Shown here one piece after another: positions 7,670 through 15,341 of a DNA stretch of 64,000 nucleotides. The DNA comes from Desulfuromonadales bacterium (GTDB lineage Bacteria > Desulfobacterota > Desulfuromonadia > Desulfuromonadales > JAGXHI01). The DNA is taken from positions 1-64,000 of the forward strand of contig JAGXHI010000039.1 of assembly GCA_024636295.1 (NCBI GenBank). The letters run 5' to 3'. Position 1 is the stretch's first letter; each line of letters starts with the position of its first letter. The notes below the pieces were generated by a model, which saw only the letters and a program-made list of their open reading frames with translations, ran no database searches and was not told the DNA's origin. Made by a program: the position numbers and the translations under genes.

Positions 7670-9282
7670 GACTCACCCAGAGAAAAGCCCTTGCCGCCTC
7701 GAAGATAACCTCGGTCTCCCGCTCCGGCGCCGGAAGCATCGGCACCCTCTCCAACTGGCGTCCCAAGCGCCAGACCTGGCGGGGCGAAGGGAGCGAGCGC
7801 GATCTTCTGCTCGAGCGGGCCAATGATATCGCCCTGAACGACGCCCACGGCGCGGGGCTGATCGATTCCATCGCCGTCAACACCGTCGGCCCCGGCATCT
7901 GGCCCCAGAGCCGTCCCAACTTCAAGCGCCTGGGGATCACCGAAGAGCAGGCCCGCGAAATCGCCGAAGCCGCCGAATGGGAGTTCGAACTCTGGAACAA
8001 CGAGGCCGACGCCTCGGCGCTCACGCCCGAAACGGCCACCGTCGATTTCTACGGCATCCAGTTCATGAATCTGTGGTCGATGCTGGTCAACGGCGAATTT
8101 CTCAACCTTCCCCTCATGCTGGACCGCCCCGCCCGCCGCTATTCCCTGGCCCTGCAGACCGTCGACCCGGTTCGCCTTCGCACCCCGGCAGCCTTATGGG
8201 GCGATCCTTCGGTTCGCGACGGCATCCGCCTGGGGCCCGGCGGCGAAACGGCCGGTTTTTTCCTGGCCGATCCCCCCGACGGCCGTCTCATGCCGCATCT
8301 CGATCTTTCCGCCTTTCGCGAGCTGTCCGCCGCCCGAGGGCATCGTCCCACGGTGATCCACCGCTTCCATAAAAAAACGCCCGAGCAGGTGCGCGGCTCA
8401 TCGGTCCTGGCCCCGGCCATGAAGTTCTTCCGCGACCTCGCCGATTATCTCGATCACGAGCTGGTCGGCGCGATCGTCGCCTCGTCCTTCCCCGTCTGGA
8501 TTGAGAAATCCTTCGCCTACGACGCCAACGGACTGCCCTTCGCCACCCAGGAGACCGGCGCCGACGGGCAGGACCGCTATTACCAGGAGGTCGCGCCCGG
8601 CGGAGTCTTCTACGGCAACCGCGGCGAAAAGCCCCACATCCTCAAGAACGACCGCCCCGGCTCCAGCTTCGGCTCTTTTATCGAGACGATCCTTCGCGCC
8701 CTGGGCAGCGCCACCGGCATGCCCTACGAAGTCATCGCCAAGGATTTTTCGAAGACGAATTATTCAAGCGCCCGCGCCGCCCTCGAGGAGGCCTGGCGCG
8801 TCTTCGCCCTATATCAGGACTGGCTGGTGAACCGCTATTGCCAGGTCGTCTGGGGGATGTTCTTCGAGGAGGCCTTTTTGCGCGGGCGGATTCGCCTGCC
8901 CAAGGGAGCGCCGGACTTCTACGCCGCCCGGGCCGAATATCTCGCCTGCAACTGGATCGTGCCCAAGCGCACCACCCTGGACCCCGTCAAGGAAGTGGTC
9001 GCCGCCGTCATGGCCAAGCAGAACAACATGGGCACCGACGCCGACTGGTACGCTTCGCGCGGCGAGGACTGGGAGGCGAAATACGAGCAGCGCAAACGCG
9101 AGCGGGACAAGGCGGCCGAGCTGAAACTGCCGCTGGAGGTCGCATCGAAGCCCTCCGCCCAGAAAAAGCCGACCGACCCGGACGATCCGGAAGCCTCGGC
9201 CGATGCCGTCGCCGGGATCGTCGCCGAAGCCGTCCGGGAGGAAGTGCGCCGGGCGATCAAAACAGAGGAGCGATCAACGTGA
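7666..9282 (+). CDS. Portal protein, lambda gpB family
   Basis: A 538-residue portal protein, the dodecameric ring through which DNA enters and leaves the capsid. Typical lambda gpB-family features are NDAHGAGLIDSIAVNTVGPG near residue 45, the QTVDPVRLRTP segment, the stem region GTPYE-like SATGMPYEVIAKDFSKTNYSSARAAL, and a charged coiled C-terminal tail. Length matches the family (about 500-550). Its TGA overlaps the GTG start of the protease gene, so the two are coupled. Confidence 0.93.
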   Translation: MRLTQRKALAASKITSVSRSGAGSIGTLSNWRPKRQTWRGEGSERDLLLERANDIALNDAHGAGLIDSIAVNTVGPGIWPQSRPNFKRLGITEEQAREIAEAAEWEFELWNNEADASALTPETATVDFYGIQFMNLWSMLVNGEFLNLPLMLDRPARRYSLALQTVDPVRLRTPAALWGDPSVRDGIRLGPGGETAGFFLADPPDGRLMPHLDLSAFRELSAARGHRPTVIHRFHKKTPEQVRGSSVLAPAMKFFRDLADYLDHELVGAIVASSFPVWIEKSFAYDANGLPFATQETGADGQDRYYQEVAPGGVFYGNRGEKPHILKNDRPGSSFGSFIETILRALGSATGMPYEVIAKDFSKTNYSSARAALEEAWRVFALYQDWLVNRYCQVVWGMFFEEAFLRGRIRLPKGAPDFYAARAEYLACNWIVPKRTTLDPVKEVVAAVMAKQNNMGTDADWYASRGEDWEAKYEQRKRERDKAAELKLPLEVASKPSAQKKPTDPDDPEASADAVAGIVAEAVREEVRRAIKTEERST

Positions 9283-10364
9283 ACGAGAAAACCAAATGGT
9301 TTGAAATCAAGGCCGCCTCGGACCAGACCCGCGCGCAGGTCTACATTTTCGGCGCGATCGTCGATTTCAAATGGTTCGATGAGGACGACGACGTCACCGC
9401 CAAGGAATTCATCGACGCCGTCAAGACCCTTGGCGACTTCGACCTGCGCATCAACAGCCCCGGCGGAAGCGTCCCAGCCGGAAACGCCATTTACAACGCG
9501 CTTCGAAGACACAAGGGCGAGGTCGATGTTTATGTGGAAGGCATGGCGCTCTCCATGGCCTCGGTCGTCGCCATGGCCGGCAGTCGGGTGATCATGCCGG
9601 CCAACGCCATGATGATGATTCACGACCCCTGGTCCTACGCCGTCGGCAGCGCCAAGCAAATGCGCAAGGCCGCCGAGACGCTCGATAAATTCAAGTCCGG
9701 CCTGGTCGCAGCCTATCAGGCGAAAACCGGAATGGAGCCGGCTGAAATCGAGCGCCTCATGTCTGAAGAAACCTGGATGACCGCCGCCGATGCGCTGGAG
9801 ATGGGGTTTGCCGACGAGATAGAGGAGCCCGTCCAGATGGCCGCCCAATTCGACCTGGCCCATTTTCGTAACGTCCCAAAATCGCTTTTGAAACAGGCGC
9901 CCCGCGCCACTGGAACCCATCACAGGGCAAAGGAAAAGGAGAACATTATGGATTTGAAAGAACTGCAAGCCAAACATCCGGAGCTGTTCGCGCAGATCCA
10001 GGCCGCCGCCCGTGAGGGCATGATCGCCCAGGCCGATGCCGATACGGCCCGCACCGAAGCCGTCGCAGCTGAAAACACCCGGGTCATGGCCCTGGTCACC
10101 GCCGCCGTCGGCGAAGAACCGGCGAAGAAGATCTCCGCCGCGGCCGCGAAGGGGCTCACCGCCGAAGACCTGCAGACCCTGGGCGTCAGTCTGGCCCCCG
10201 TGGCTTCCGGCGACAGCGCCGACGAAGAGAGCCGCAAGCAGATCCTGGCCGGTCTCCAGGGCGCCGCCCCCGAGGGCCTCAAGCCCGCTGCGGGCAAGCA
10301 GGGCGAAGCCGCCGAACGCTCCGCCGCCGCCAAGGCCATCGCCGCCGGGGCGGGAGTCAGGTGA
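9279..10364 (+). CDS. Head maturation protease (ClpP-like) fused to scaffold
   Basis: A 361-residue protein starting at GTG 9279 (GAGGAG about 9 bases upstream; GTGA overlap with the portal stop). The N-terminal 200 residues are a ClpP/SDH-type serine protease: INSPGGSVPAGNAIYNAL forms the oxyanion region, EGMALSMASVVAMAG carries the nucleophile Ser, and MMMIHDPW carries the catalytic His. The C-terminal part from about residue 224 is charged, Ala-rich and helical, as in a scaffolding domain. It processes prohead proteins and removes the scaffold during capsid maturation. Confidence 0.92.
   Translation: MNEKTKWFEIKAASDQTRAQVYIFGAIVDFKWFDEDDDVTAKEFIDAVKTLGDFDLRINSPGGSVPAGNAIYNALRRHKGEVDVYVEGMALSMASVVAMAGSRVIMPANAMMMIHDPWSYAVGSAKQMRKAAETLDKFKSGLVAAYQAKTGMEPAEIERLMSEETWMTAADALEMGFADEIEEPVQMAAQFDLAHFRNVPKSLLKQAPRATGTHHRAKEKENIMDLKELQAKHPELFAQIQAAAREGMIAQADADTARTEAVAAENTRVMALVTAAVGEEPAKKISAAAAKGLTAEDLQTLGVSLAPVASGDSADEESRKQILAGLQGAAPEGLKPAAGKQGEAAERSAAAKAIAAGAGVR
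9948..10364 (+). CDS. Nested scaffold protein from an internal start (lambda Nu3-like)
   Basis: ATG 9948 is in frame inside the protease gene, with an excellent Shine-Dalgarno (AAAGGAGA, 7 bases upstream), stronger than that of the full-length gene. Translation from it yields a 138-residue Ala/Glu-rich helical protein (MDLKELQAKHPELFAQIQ) equal to the scaffold domain alone. Lambda makes Nu3 scaffold from within gene C in the same way. The arrangement here is inferred from the start site and composition. Confidence 0.75.
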   Translation: MDLKELQAKHPELFAQIQAAAREGMIAQADADTARTEAVAAENTRVMALVTAAVGEEPAKKISAAAAKGLTAEDLQTLGVSLAPVASGDSADEESRKQILAGLQGAAPEGLKPAAGKQGEAAERSAAAKAIAAGAGVR

Positions 10365-10382
10365 TTTAGTTTTTCGCCAACC

Positions 10383-10405
10383 ACTAATCACTAATCACCT
10401 ATCAC
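10383..10405 (+). repeat. Heptamer tandem repeat tract 1
   Basis: ACTAATC, ACTAATC, ACCTATC then AC: a 7-base period in the gap before the decoration protein gene, about 20 bases ahead of its Shine-Dalgarno. Confidence 0.7.
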
Positions 10406-10427
10406 GGTTTTATAGAGGAGATCAGCC

Positions 10428-10778
10428 ATGGAAACCTTGAATCACGACAACCTGCTGGCGAGCGATTACCCCGCCGTCACCGACATCCGGACCATCGTCT
10501 CCGGACAGAACCTGTCCCGCGGCGCCGTGCTCGGCAAGATCACCGCCAGCGGCAAATACACCCTGTGCGACAGCACGGCCGTCGACGGCAGCGAAAACCC
10601 CGTCTGCATCCTGGCCGAAGACTGCGACGCCTCCGACGCCGACGCGACGGCGGTGGTCTTTCTCTCCGGGTCGTTCAACGAGGGGCAGCTCACCTTCGGG
10701 GGCGCCGACACCGCTGACGACCACCGCGACGCCCTTCGCGACCTGAACATTTATCTCAAAAAAGCGGTGAACGCGTAA
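10428..10778 (+). CDS. Head decoration protein, lambda gpD-like
   Basis: A 116-residue protein with the HDPD-type pattern: an N-terminal arm, then ASDYPAVTDIRTIVSGQNLSRGAVLG, a central small beta-rich segment (VCILAEDCDASDADATAVVFLSG) and GSFNEGQLTFGG near the end. Decoration proteins trimerise on the expanded capsid surface and stabilise it. Its position between the protease-scaffold and major capsid genes is the lambda order. Shine-Dalgarno GAGGAGA precedes ATG 10428. Confidence 0.88.
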   Translation: METLNHDNLLASDYPAVTDIRTIVSGQNLSRGAVLGKITASGKYTLCDSTAVDGSENPVCILAEDCDASDADATAVVFLSGSFNEGQLTFGGADTADDHRDALRDLNIYLKKAVNA

Positions 10779-10783
10779 AGTCA

Positions 10784-10813
10784 GCTTCAAGCCGCCAGCT
10801 GCAAGCTGCAAGT
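10784..10813 (+). repeat. Heptamer tandem repeat tract 2
   Basis: GCTTCAA, GCCGCCA, GCTGCAA, GCTGCAA then GT: a 7-base period, different unit from tract 1, in the gap before the major capsid gene. Confidence 0.7.
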
Positions 10814-10848
10814 GAAAACCAAAATCCCTACTTTCAGGAGAACTCATC

Positions 10849-12051
10849 ATGAAAAATCATTTTTCCACCTTCTGCATCTGGGGCGCGCTGCTCGTTGCGG
10901 CGGTCCTGGTTTTCCCGGGCGCCGCAACGGCGGTTGCCTCCGAACCCTCCGGCGGCGGTATCGCAGGTCTGGGGCTGATCGGCGTCGCCGGTCTCATCGA
11001 CATTTTCGACACCCGCACCATGCTCGAAGCCGTCGAGCAGATCAAGCGCCCCTTCAACTTCTTGAGGGACACCTTCTTTCCCAAAATCCACCAGTTCGAG
11101 ACGGAGACGGTCGATATCGACATCGTCAAGGGCAAGCGCAGGATGGCGCCTTTCGTTCATCCCATGGCCGAGGGAAAAGCGGTGGAGCGCATCGGCTACA
11201 GCACCAACACCTTGAAGCCCGGCTATATCAAGCCGCACATGCCCACCAGCGCCGCCGATCTGCTCAAGCGCCAGCCGGGGCAGATGCTCTATTCCGGAGG
11301 GCAGAGCATTCAGGACCGCGCCTCGGCCCAGCTGGGCAAGGACCTCTCCGAGCTGATGGACATGATCGACCGCCGCGAAGAATGGATGGCCGCCAAGGCC
11401 ATGGACCTGGGCAAGGTCACCATGAAGATCAAGGGCGAAACGGCGGACAAGACCGTCGAGGTCGATTTCCTCATGGCCGCCGACCATAAAATCACTCTCA
11501 CCAGCACCGATGTGTGGAGCGATACCGCCAACTCCGATCCCATCGCCGATCTGCAGGCCTGGGCCAGCAAAATCCGTCAGGACAGCGGCATTAACCCCAC
11601 CGACGTGGTGATGGGCGGCGATGCGGCGGCGGCTTTTATCAACCACACCAAGGTCCAGAAGGTGATGGACATGAAAAACGTGGAGATGGGCCGCATCGAT
11701 CCGCGCCAGCTCCCCAATGGCGTCAGCTATGTCGGCACCGTGCGCGCGCCCGGCCTCACCGTGGACGTCTGGACCTACGAGGAGTGGTACATCGACGAGG
11801 ACAGCGGCACGGAGACCGCCATGGTTCCGGCCAAAAAGGTCTGGATGGGCTCGCCCAGCACCGCCAACGCCCGCCTCTACGCCGTGATCCAGGACATCGA
11901 GGCGATCGAAGAGGGGCAGGCCGCCGTGCAGCGCTTCCCCAAATCGTGGGTGAGCAAAAACCCCAGCGCCCGCTGGCTGCAGGTGCAGAGCGCGCCCCTG
12001 GTGGCGATGCTGCAGCCCGACGCCTTCGTGAGCGCCACGGTCCTCGCCTGA
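10849..12051 (+). CDS. Major capsid protein, lambda gpE family, with signal-peptide-like N-terminus
   Basis: A 400-residue major capsid protein. From about residue 50 it follows gpE: DTRTMLEAVEQIKRPFNFLRD, then GYIKPHMPTSAADLLKRQPG, a central ELMDMIDRREEWMAAKAM helix, and the C-terminal MVPAKKVWMGSPSTANARLY, FPKSWVSKNPSARWLQVQSAPL and PDAFVSATVLA. The first 30 residues are odd: a basic start (MKNHFSTF), a hydrophobic core (GALLVAAVLVFPGAA) and an A-x-A-like end, just like a Sec signal peptide. Shine-Dalgarno CAGGAGA before ATG 10849 is strong, so the extension is probably translated. The ClpP-like prohead protease may remove it. Confidence 0.92.
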   Translation: MKNHFSTFCIWGALLVAAVLVFPGAATAVASEPSGGGIAGLGLIGVAGLIDIFDTRTMLEAVEQIKRPFNFLRDTFFPKIHQFETETVDIDIVKGKRRMAPFVHPMAEGKAVERIGYSTNTLKPGYIKPHMPTSAADLLKRQPGQMLYSGGQSIQDRASAQLGKDLSELMDMIDRREEWMAAKAMDLGKVTMKIKGETADKTVEVDFLMAADHKITLTSTDVWSDTANSDPIADLQAWASKIRQDSGINPTDVVMGGDAAAAFINHTKVQKVMDMKNVEMGRIDPRQLPNGVSYVGTVRAPGLTVDVWTYEEWYIDEDSGTETAMVPAKKVWMGSPSTANARLYAVIQDIEAIEEGQAAVQRFPKSWVSKNPSARWLQVQSAPLVAMLQPDAFVSATVLA

Positions 12052-12074
12052 TTTCGAGCCGTAAACATAACGTA

Positions 12075-12096
12075 GGGGCGCGATTCGTCGCGCCCC
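12075..12096. repeat. GC hairpin with TTCG loop, dispersed-repeat-like
   Basis: GGGGCGCGA (12075-12083), loop TTCG, TCGCGCCCC (12088-12096), a perfect 9-bp stem preceded by GTA. This resembles a common intergenic palindromic repeat of many bacterial genomes. It lies 26 bases before the next start and could also limit read-through from the capsid gene. Confidence 0.55.
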
Positions 12097-12122
12097 CGCA
12101 CCGAATCCCAACGAGGTAAAAA

Positions 12123-12449
12123 ATGGCAAAAAAAATAGAAATCATCACCCTTCAGGGGGTCAAGCACGAGGGCAAGTATCAGCCCGTGGGCGTCGCCATC
12201 AAAGTGGACAAGGCCGAGGCCGAGCGCCTGATCGCCCTGGGAGCGGCCGATCTGCCCAAGCCGAAAATAGAGGAGAAGGAAGCGCCGCCCAAGCCCCCGA
12301 CGAGCGCCGAGCTGATCGAGAAAATCAAGGCCGCCCAGACGATGGACGAACTCCTGTCCCTCGGCATCGGCGACGACGAAACCCGGCAGACCGTGCGCGA
12401 GGCCTTCGCGGCCCGATACGCCGAACTCAACCCCGCCCCGGCCGCATAG
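12123..12449 (+). CDS. Small head-tail region protein (DUF7210-like)
   Basis: A 108-residue protein. The N-terminal half (VKHEGKYQPVGVAIKVDKAEAERLIALGAA) resembles small phage proteins found just after capsid genes (DUF7210 type). The C-terminal half is helical (TMDELLSLGIGDDETRQTVREAFAARY), joined by a Pro/Lys-rich linker. Position matches the lambda FI slot, so a role in head completion is plausible. Confidence 0.65.
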   Translation: MAKKIEIITLQGVKHEGKYQPVGVAIKVDKAEAERLIALGAADLPKPKIEEKEAPPKPPTSAELIEKIKAAQTMDELLSLGIGDDETRQTVREAFAARYAELNPAPAA

Positions 12450-12466
12450 TTTTCCCGCACCCCGGG

Positions 12467-12487
12467 CCTTGAACCTCGAACCTGGAG
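12467..12487 (+). repeat. Heptamer tandem repeat tract 3
   Basis: CCTTGAA, CCTCGAA, CCTGGAG: a 7-base period. The last unit supplies the GGAG that serves as Shine-Dalgarno for the TTG start at 12498. Confidence 0.65.
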
Positions 12488-12497
12488 CACAGCGACC

Positions 12498-12827
12498 TTG
12501 TTTAATGATCTTCTCGAAAAAACCGACGCCACGGTCTTTAAGATCTTCAGGGAATCCGAGGGGTTTCTGCTCGACGACGGCACCTTCGGCGGCCTGGAGA
12601 TCGAAGGGATTTACGACGCGCCTTCGGTGCGACCGGCTCTTTTTACCGACGGCCCGGGCGTAGCCGGCTACAGCCCTCGGCTCACCATCTCAAGCTTCGC
12701 CGTCGCGCACCTGGACCTCCACGACCGCGAGGTGACCCGGCGAAAGACGGGAGAGACGTTCACCGTCGCCGATCCCCAGCCCACCGGCGACGGCCTGACC
12801 GTCCTCATCCTCAGCGAGGACCCCTGA
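12498..12827 (+). CDS. Head-tail attachment protein, lambda FII-like
   Basis: A 109-residue protein starting at TTG 12498 (GGAG 10 bases upstream). A compact beta-rich sequence with VTRRKTGETFTVADPQPTGDGLTVLIL at the end matches the pattern of FII-type connector proteins (V-x-R-x-x-T-x-x-V-x-D-x-x-x-D-G). These bind the head completion protein and provide the docking face for the tail. Its stop overlaps the next start (TGATG). Confidence 0.72.
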   Translation: MFNDLLEKTDATVFKIFRESEGFLLDDGTFGGLEIEGIYDAPSVRPALFTDGPGVAGYSPRLTISSFAVAHLDLHDREVTRRKTGETFTVADPQPTGDGLTVLILSEDP

Positions 12828-13246
12828 TGGGCGAGCCCTGCGGAAAGATTCAAGAGATCGCGGATCTTCGGGCCAAAAACAACGCTTTGGAGAACGCCCT
12901 CTCCGGAATCCGGCGGGCGCTGGAGGAAAATAACAAACTTCTCTCCTCGATCTCTGAACAGGGAGCCGAGATTCGACACCTGCGCGAGGACAACACCCGA
13001 AACGAAAAAGACATCGACGCGCTTTACAACCGCGTGCGCCTGGTCGAGATGGCCATCGACCCGAAACAGGTCGACGCGCTGAAAAAATGTATCGAGGAAC
13101 TCTCCAAAGAGATCAACGAGATCAAGAGCCTGCCCGCCCGCCGGGCGTCCAAATTCTTTTGGGCGCTTGTGACCACCATCTCCGCCTGTCTGGGCGCGAC
13201 CGTTTCGGGCCTGCTCGTCTGGGCGCTCACCAAGGGGGCCGCATGA
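12827..13246 (+). CDS. Coiled-coil protein with C-terminal membrane anchor (holin or XhlA-like)
   Basis: A 139-residue protein. Residues 1-100 form a long coiled coil (IQEIADLRAKNNALENALSGI and following). Residues 110-135 form one membrane-spanning helix (FFWALVTTISACLGATVSGLLVWAL). This is the layout of XhlA/hemolysin-type lysis accessories. It overlaps by ATGA the start of the lytic transglycosylase gene, which supports a part in lysis. It has only one membrane helix, so it is not a classical three-helix holin. Confidence 0.65.
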   Translation: MGEPCGKIQEIADLRAKNNALENALSGIRRALEENNKLLSSISEQGAEIRHLREDNTRNEKDIDALYNRVRLVEMAIDPKQVDALKKCIEELSKEINEIKSLPARRASKFFWALVTTISACLGATVSGLLVWALTKGAA

Positions 13247-13869
13247 AACACGAAAATCGCTTTGACCTGCTCATCCACGACAAGGCGCAAACCCACTTTC
13301 ACGAGCTGCTCGAGGACCTCACCGCCTACGGCTGGCTCTTCGTCAAGGCCCAGATGTGGCAGGAGAGCCGGTTCAACCCCGAAGCGATCTCGCCCGCCGG
13401 CGCGCAGGGGCTCCTGCAGCTCATGCCCGCCACCGCCGCTGAGCTCGCCATCGAGGACCCCTTCGACCCGAAGCAGAACATCGCCGGGGGCATGCGCTAC
13501 CTCGCCGATCAGTACCGCCACCTCGGCGAGATCCCCAACCCCTGGGAGCGGATCCGCTTTGCCCTGGCCAGCTACAACGGCGGCCGAGGCTACGTCAACG
13601 CCGCTCTCGCCCTGGCGCGAAAGGCCGAAGGCTACCCCGAAGAGTTCACCACCTGGCGAAAAGCGGGCAGCCCTCCCGGCTTCTGGCAGATGTGGGAGAG
13701 CGCCGCGCACTACCTGCGCCAACCCGACTGCCGCAGCGGAGGCAAAACCCCCGACTGGCGCCAGATGATGGAGTACGTCGAGAAGATCGAGAGCCGCTTT
13801 CGGTTCTACGCAAAAGCCGCAGGCGCCGACCAGAGACACCCGGCGCTTTCAGAGACTGTAGAGGTATAA
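13243..13869 (+). CDS. Phage lysin, soluble lytic transglycosylase (SLT) domain
   Basis: A 208-residue peptidoglycan lytic transglycosylase. MWQESRFNPEAISPAGAQGLLQLMP holds the catalytic Glu of the E-S-x-F-x-P motif and the G-x-x-G-L-x-Q-L-M-P motif of the Slt fold. It is followed by DPFDPKQNIAGGMRYL and ALASYNGGRGYVNAA, both diagnostic. It has no signal peptide, so export would need the neighbouring membrane protein or a holin outside the window. Start ATG 13243 lies in the ATGA overlap. Confidence 0.9.
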   Translation: MKHENRFDLLIHDKAQTHFHELLEDLTAYGWLFVKAQMWQESRFNPEAISPAGAQGLLQLMPATAAELAIEDPFDPKQNIAGGMRYLADQYRHLGEIPNPWERIRFALASYNGGRGYVNAALALARKAEGYPEEFTTWRKAGSPPGFWQMWESAAHYLRQPDCRSGGKTPDWRQMMEYVEKIESRFRFYAKAAGADQRHPALSETVEV

Positions 13870-13890
13870 CCACCGACAGGACTTGAGCCC

Positions 13891-14061
13891 ATGTCCAAAC
13901 CACAGCAGGGAAAATGCTGGTGCATCGAGAAAAGAAGTCTCTTCTGCTGCGTGCGCGACTGTGATCGCCCCGCACGACTCTGCGTCCCCTGCCACACCTG
14001 GAAGGGCCGAACCTCCTGCCTGCAGACGGGCAGAACCAGAACAGAGATGGTGAACGCATGA
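13891..14061 (+). CDS. Cysteine-rich micro-protein of the lysis region
   Basis: A 56-residue ORF with ten cysteines: CWC, FCC, then single cysteines in RDC, LC, PC, SC positions. It runs from ATG 13891 to TGA 14061 and overlaps the DUF1353 start by ATGA, which argues that it is translated. The Shine-Dalgarno is weak (AGG at 10 bases). The spacing suggests metal binding or disulfides. No family recognised. Confidence 0.55.
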   Translation: MSKPQQGKCWCIEKRSLFCCVRDCDRPARLCVPCHTWKGRTSCLQTGRTRTEMVNA

Positions 14062-14564
14062 TCCTATTTACCCCCACAGAGCAGCCCGACAACCGCCCCA
14101 TCGGCGGAGGCCTCTACGAGACGCGCCTTCCGATCCGCTACGAGTGGCAGGACAAGGCCGCCCGCTTTCGCCTGGTGGTCCCTCCCGGGTTCGTCAACGA
14201 CGGGGCCAGCGTTCCGCGCCTGCTCTGGACCCTCGCGGGCCTCACGCAGGACGGGGAGATCCGTGCCGCGGCTATCCTGCACGACTTCATTTATCACCAC
14301 AAGGGCGATCCAGCGGCCATGGAGGGGTGGTTCGTCGGGGCTTTTGATCAGTGGGTCGTCTGCAACAAGCCGATCACCCGGCCCGAGGGCGATACTCTCT
14401 TTCGCCTCTATGCGCTGAAGTTCGGCCTCTCGCCCTACCGCGCCCGCCTCGCCTGGCTGGGAGTGCGCGCCGCCGGGTGGTGGGCCTGGAAGCGAAACGA
14501 TGCAAAGCGAAAACTTGTCAAACGGATCGATGCCGATCTCGCCGCGGCATCGGCAAGCGAATGA
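14058..14564 (+). CDS. DUF1353 phage protein
   Basis: A 168-residue protein of the DUF1353 family, common in phages between lysis and tail genes. The signature VPPGFVNDGASVPRLLW and the later AAILHDFIYHHKG are both present. Histidines and acidic residues in AAILHDFIYHH suggest a hydrolase-like site, but no activity has been fixed for the family. It follows the Cys-rich peptide with ATGA overlap. Confidence 0.85.
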   Translation: MILFTPTEQPDNRPIGGGLYETRLPIRYEWQDKAARFRLVVPPGFVNDGASVPRLLWTLAGLTQDGEIRAAAILHDFIYHHKGDPAAMEGWFVGAFDQWVVCNKPITRPEGDTLFRLYALKFGLSPYRARLAWLGVRAAGWWAWKRNDAKRKLVKRIDADLAAASASE

Positions 14565-14570
14565 TTTTCC

Positions 14571-14598
14571 GCGTCACGCGTCACGCGTCACTCGTCAC
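14571..14598 (+). repeat. Heptamer tandem repeat tract 4
   Basis: GCGTCAC three times then TCGTCAC, abutting the GAGG that serves as Shine-Dalgarno for the gene at 14611. The period is 7 bases. Confidence 0.75.
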
Positions 14599-14610
14599 GA
14601 GGTTTTATAA

Positions 14611-15087
14611 ATGAGCCTCCGCCAGTCCATCATCGACGCCATCGTCACCCGCATGAAATCCATCCGCTCCGGCGTGGAGGTGACCCTCAGCGACGGCAGC
14701 GCCTACACCTACCAGACCGACCTGGGGACGAAGGTCGAGAAGTGGCGCACCCGGCCCATGCCCGAGGGGCAGGCCTATCAGCTGACCATCCGCGACACCG
14801 AAAACCCCAAAGAGGCCGTGCAGACCGGGACGATTCGGCACGCTCTGACGGTGGAGCTCGACATCCTTGTGGCCGAGAGCACGCCCGACGACAAGGTGCG
14901 AAAGATGATCGAGGACGTGAGCGCCTGCGCCGGGGTTGATCCCTTCTGGACCGTCACAGGCACGCGCCTGGCCCGCTGGACGGCGATGCGCGAAGGCGCC
15001 CTGATGGTCGATGAGTCCGGCTTCAAAATGGCCGGCGCCCGGGTGGTCATGGAAGTGACCTACGACACCGCCCTATGGAGGACCTGA
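14611..15087 (+). CDS. Probable tail terminator/completion protein
   Basis: A 158-residue protein just before the tail tube gene, the usual slot of lambda gpU-type tail terminators. The N-terminal helix (SLRQSIIDAIVTRMKSI) followed by a beta sheet (LTVELDILVAES) and the long helix DKVRKMIEDVSAC fit that fold. Identification is mainly by position and shape. Its stop overlaps the next start (TGATG). Confidence 0.65.
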   Translation: MSLRQSIIDAIVTRMKSIRSGVEVTLSDGSAYTYQTDLGTKVEKWRTRPMPEGQAYQLTIRDTENPKEAVQTGTIRHALTVELDILVAESTPDDKVRKMIEDVSACAGVDPFWTVTGTRLARWTAMREGALMVDESGFKMAGARVVMEVTYDTALWRT

Positions 15088-15290
15088 TGCACGTCACATT
15101 CACAAAAGATTTTCTCTCGCCCGCCTACGGCCACTGCCGTCTAGGTGAGACCCGCGAAGTTTCCCCGGACGACGCCGCCGCCTTCATCCGCGACGGACGA
15201 GCGACGGCACCCGAAAAGAAAAACACCGCCATTTCCAACTGTCCGATATTTTCGGACAGTTCAGGCGCCCGAAAAGGCGGCAAAAAATAA
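15087..15290 (+). CDS. Small hypothetical tail-region protein
   Basis: A 67-residue protein. ATG 15087 overlaps the preceding TGA and has GGAGG 6 bases upstream. The N-terminal half (FTKDFLSPAYGHCRLGETREVSPDDAAAFIRDG) resembles the small DUF7302/head-tail-like beta modules often found near phage joining genes. The C-terminus is Lys/Ser-rich and is encoded over a 10-bp hairpin. Confidence 0.6.
   Translation: MHVTFTKDFLSPAYGHCRLGETREVSPDDAAAFIRDGRATAPEKKNTAISNCPIFSDSSGARKGGKK
15237..15261 (+). terminator. 10-bp hairpin at the 3' end of the small tail-region gene
   Basis: AACTGTCCGA (15237-15246) pairs with TCGGACAGTT (15252-15261) around TATTT. It lies within the last codons of the small gene, 80 bases before the tail tube start. 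There is no T run directly after it, so it may tune rather than stop transcription. Confidence 0.4.
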
Positions 15291-15303
15291 CCCTTTTTTT
15301 CTC

Positions 15304-15331
15304 GCGTGACGCGTCACGCGTCACGCGTCAC
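15304..15331 (+). repeat. Heptamer tandem repeat tract 5
   Basis: GCGTGAC then GCGTCAC three times, abutting GGAGG, the Shine-Dalgarno of the tail tube gene. Same unit as tract 4. Confidence 0.75.
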
Positions 15332-15341
15332 GGAGGTAAAA

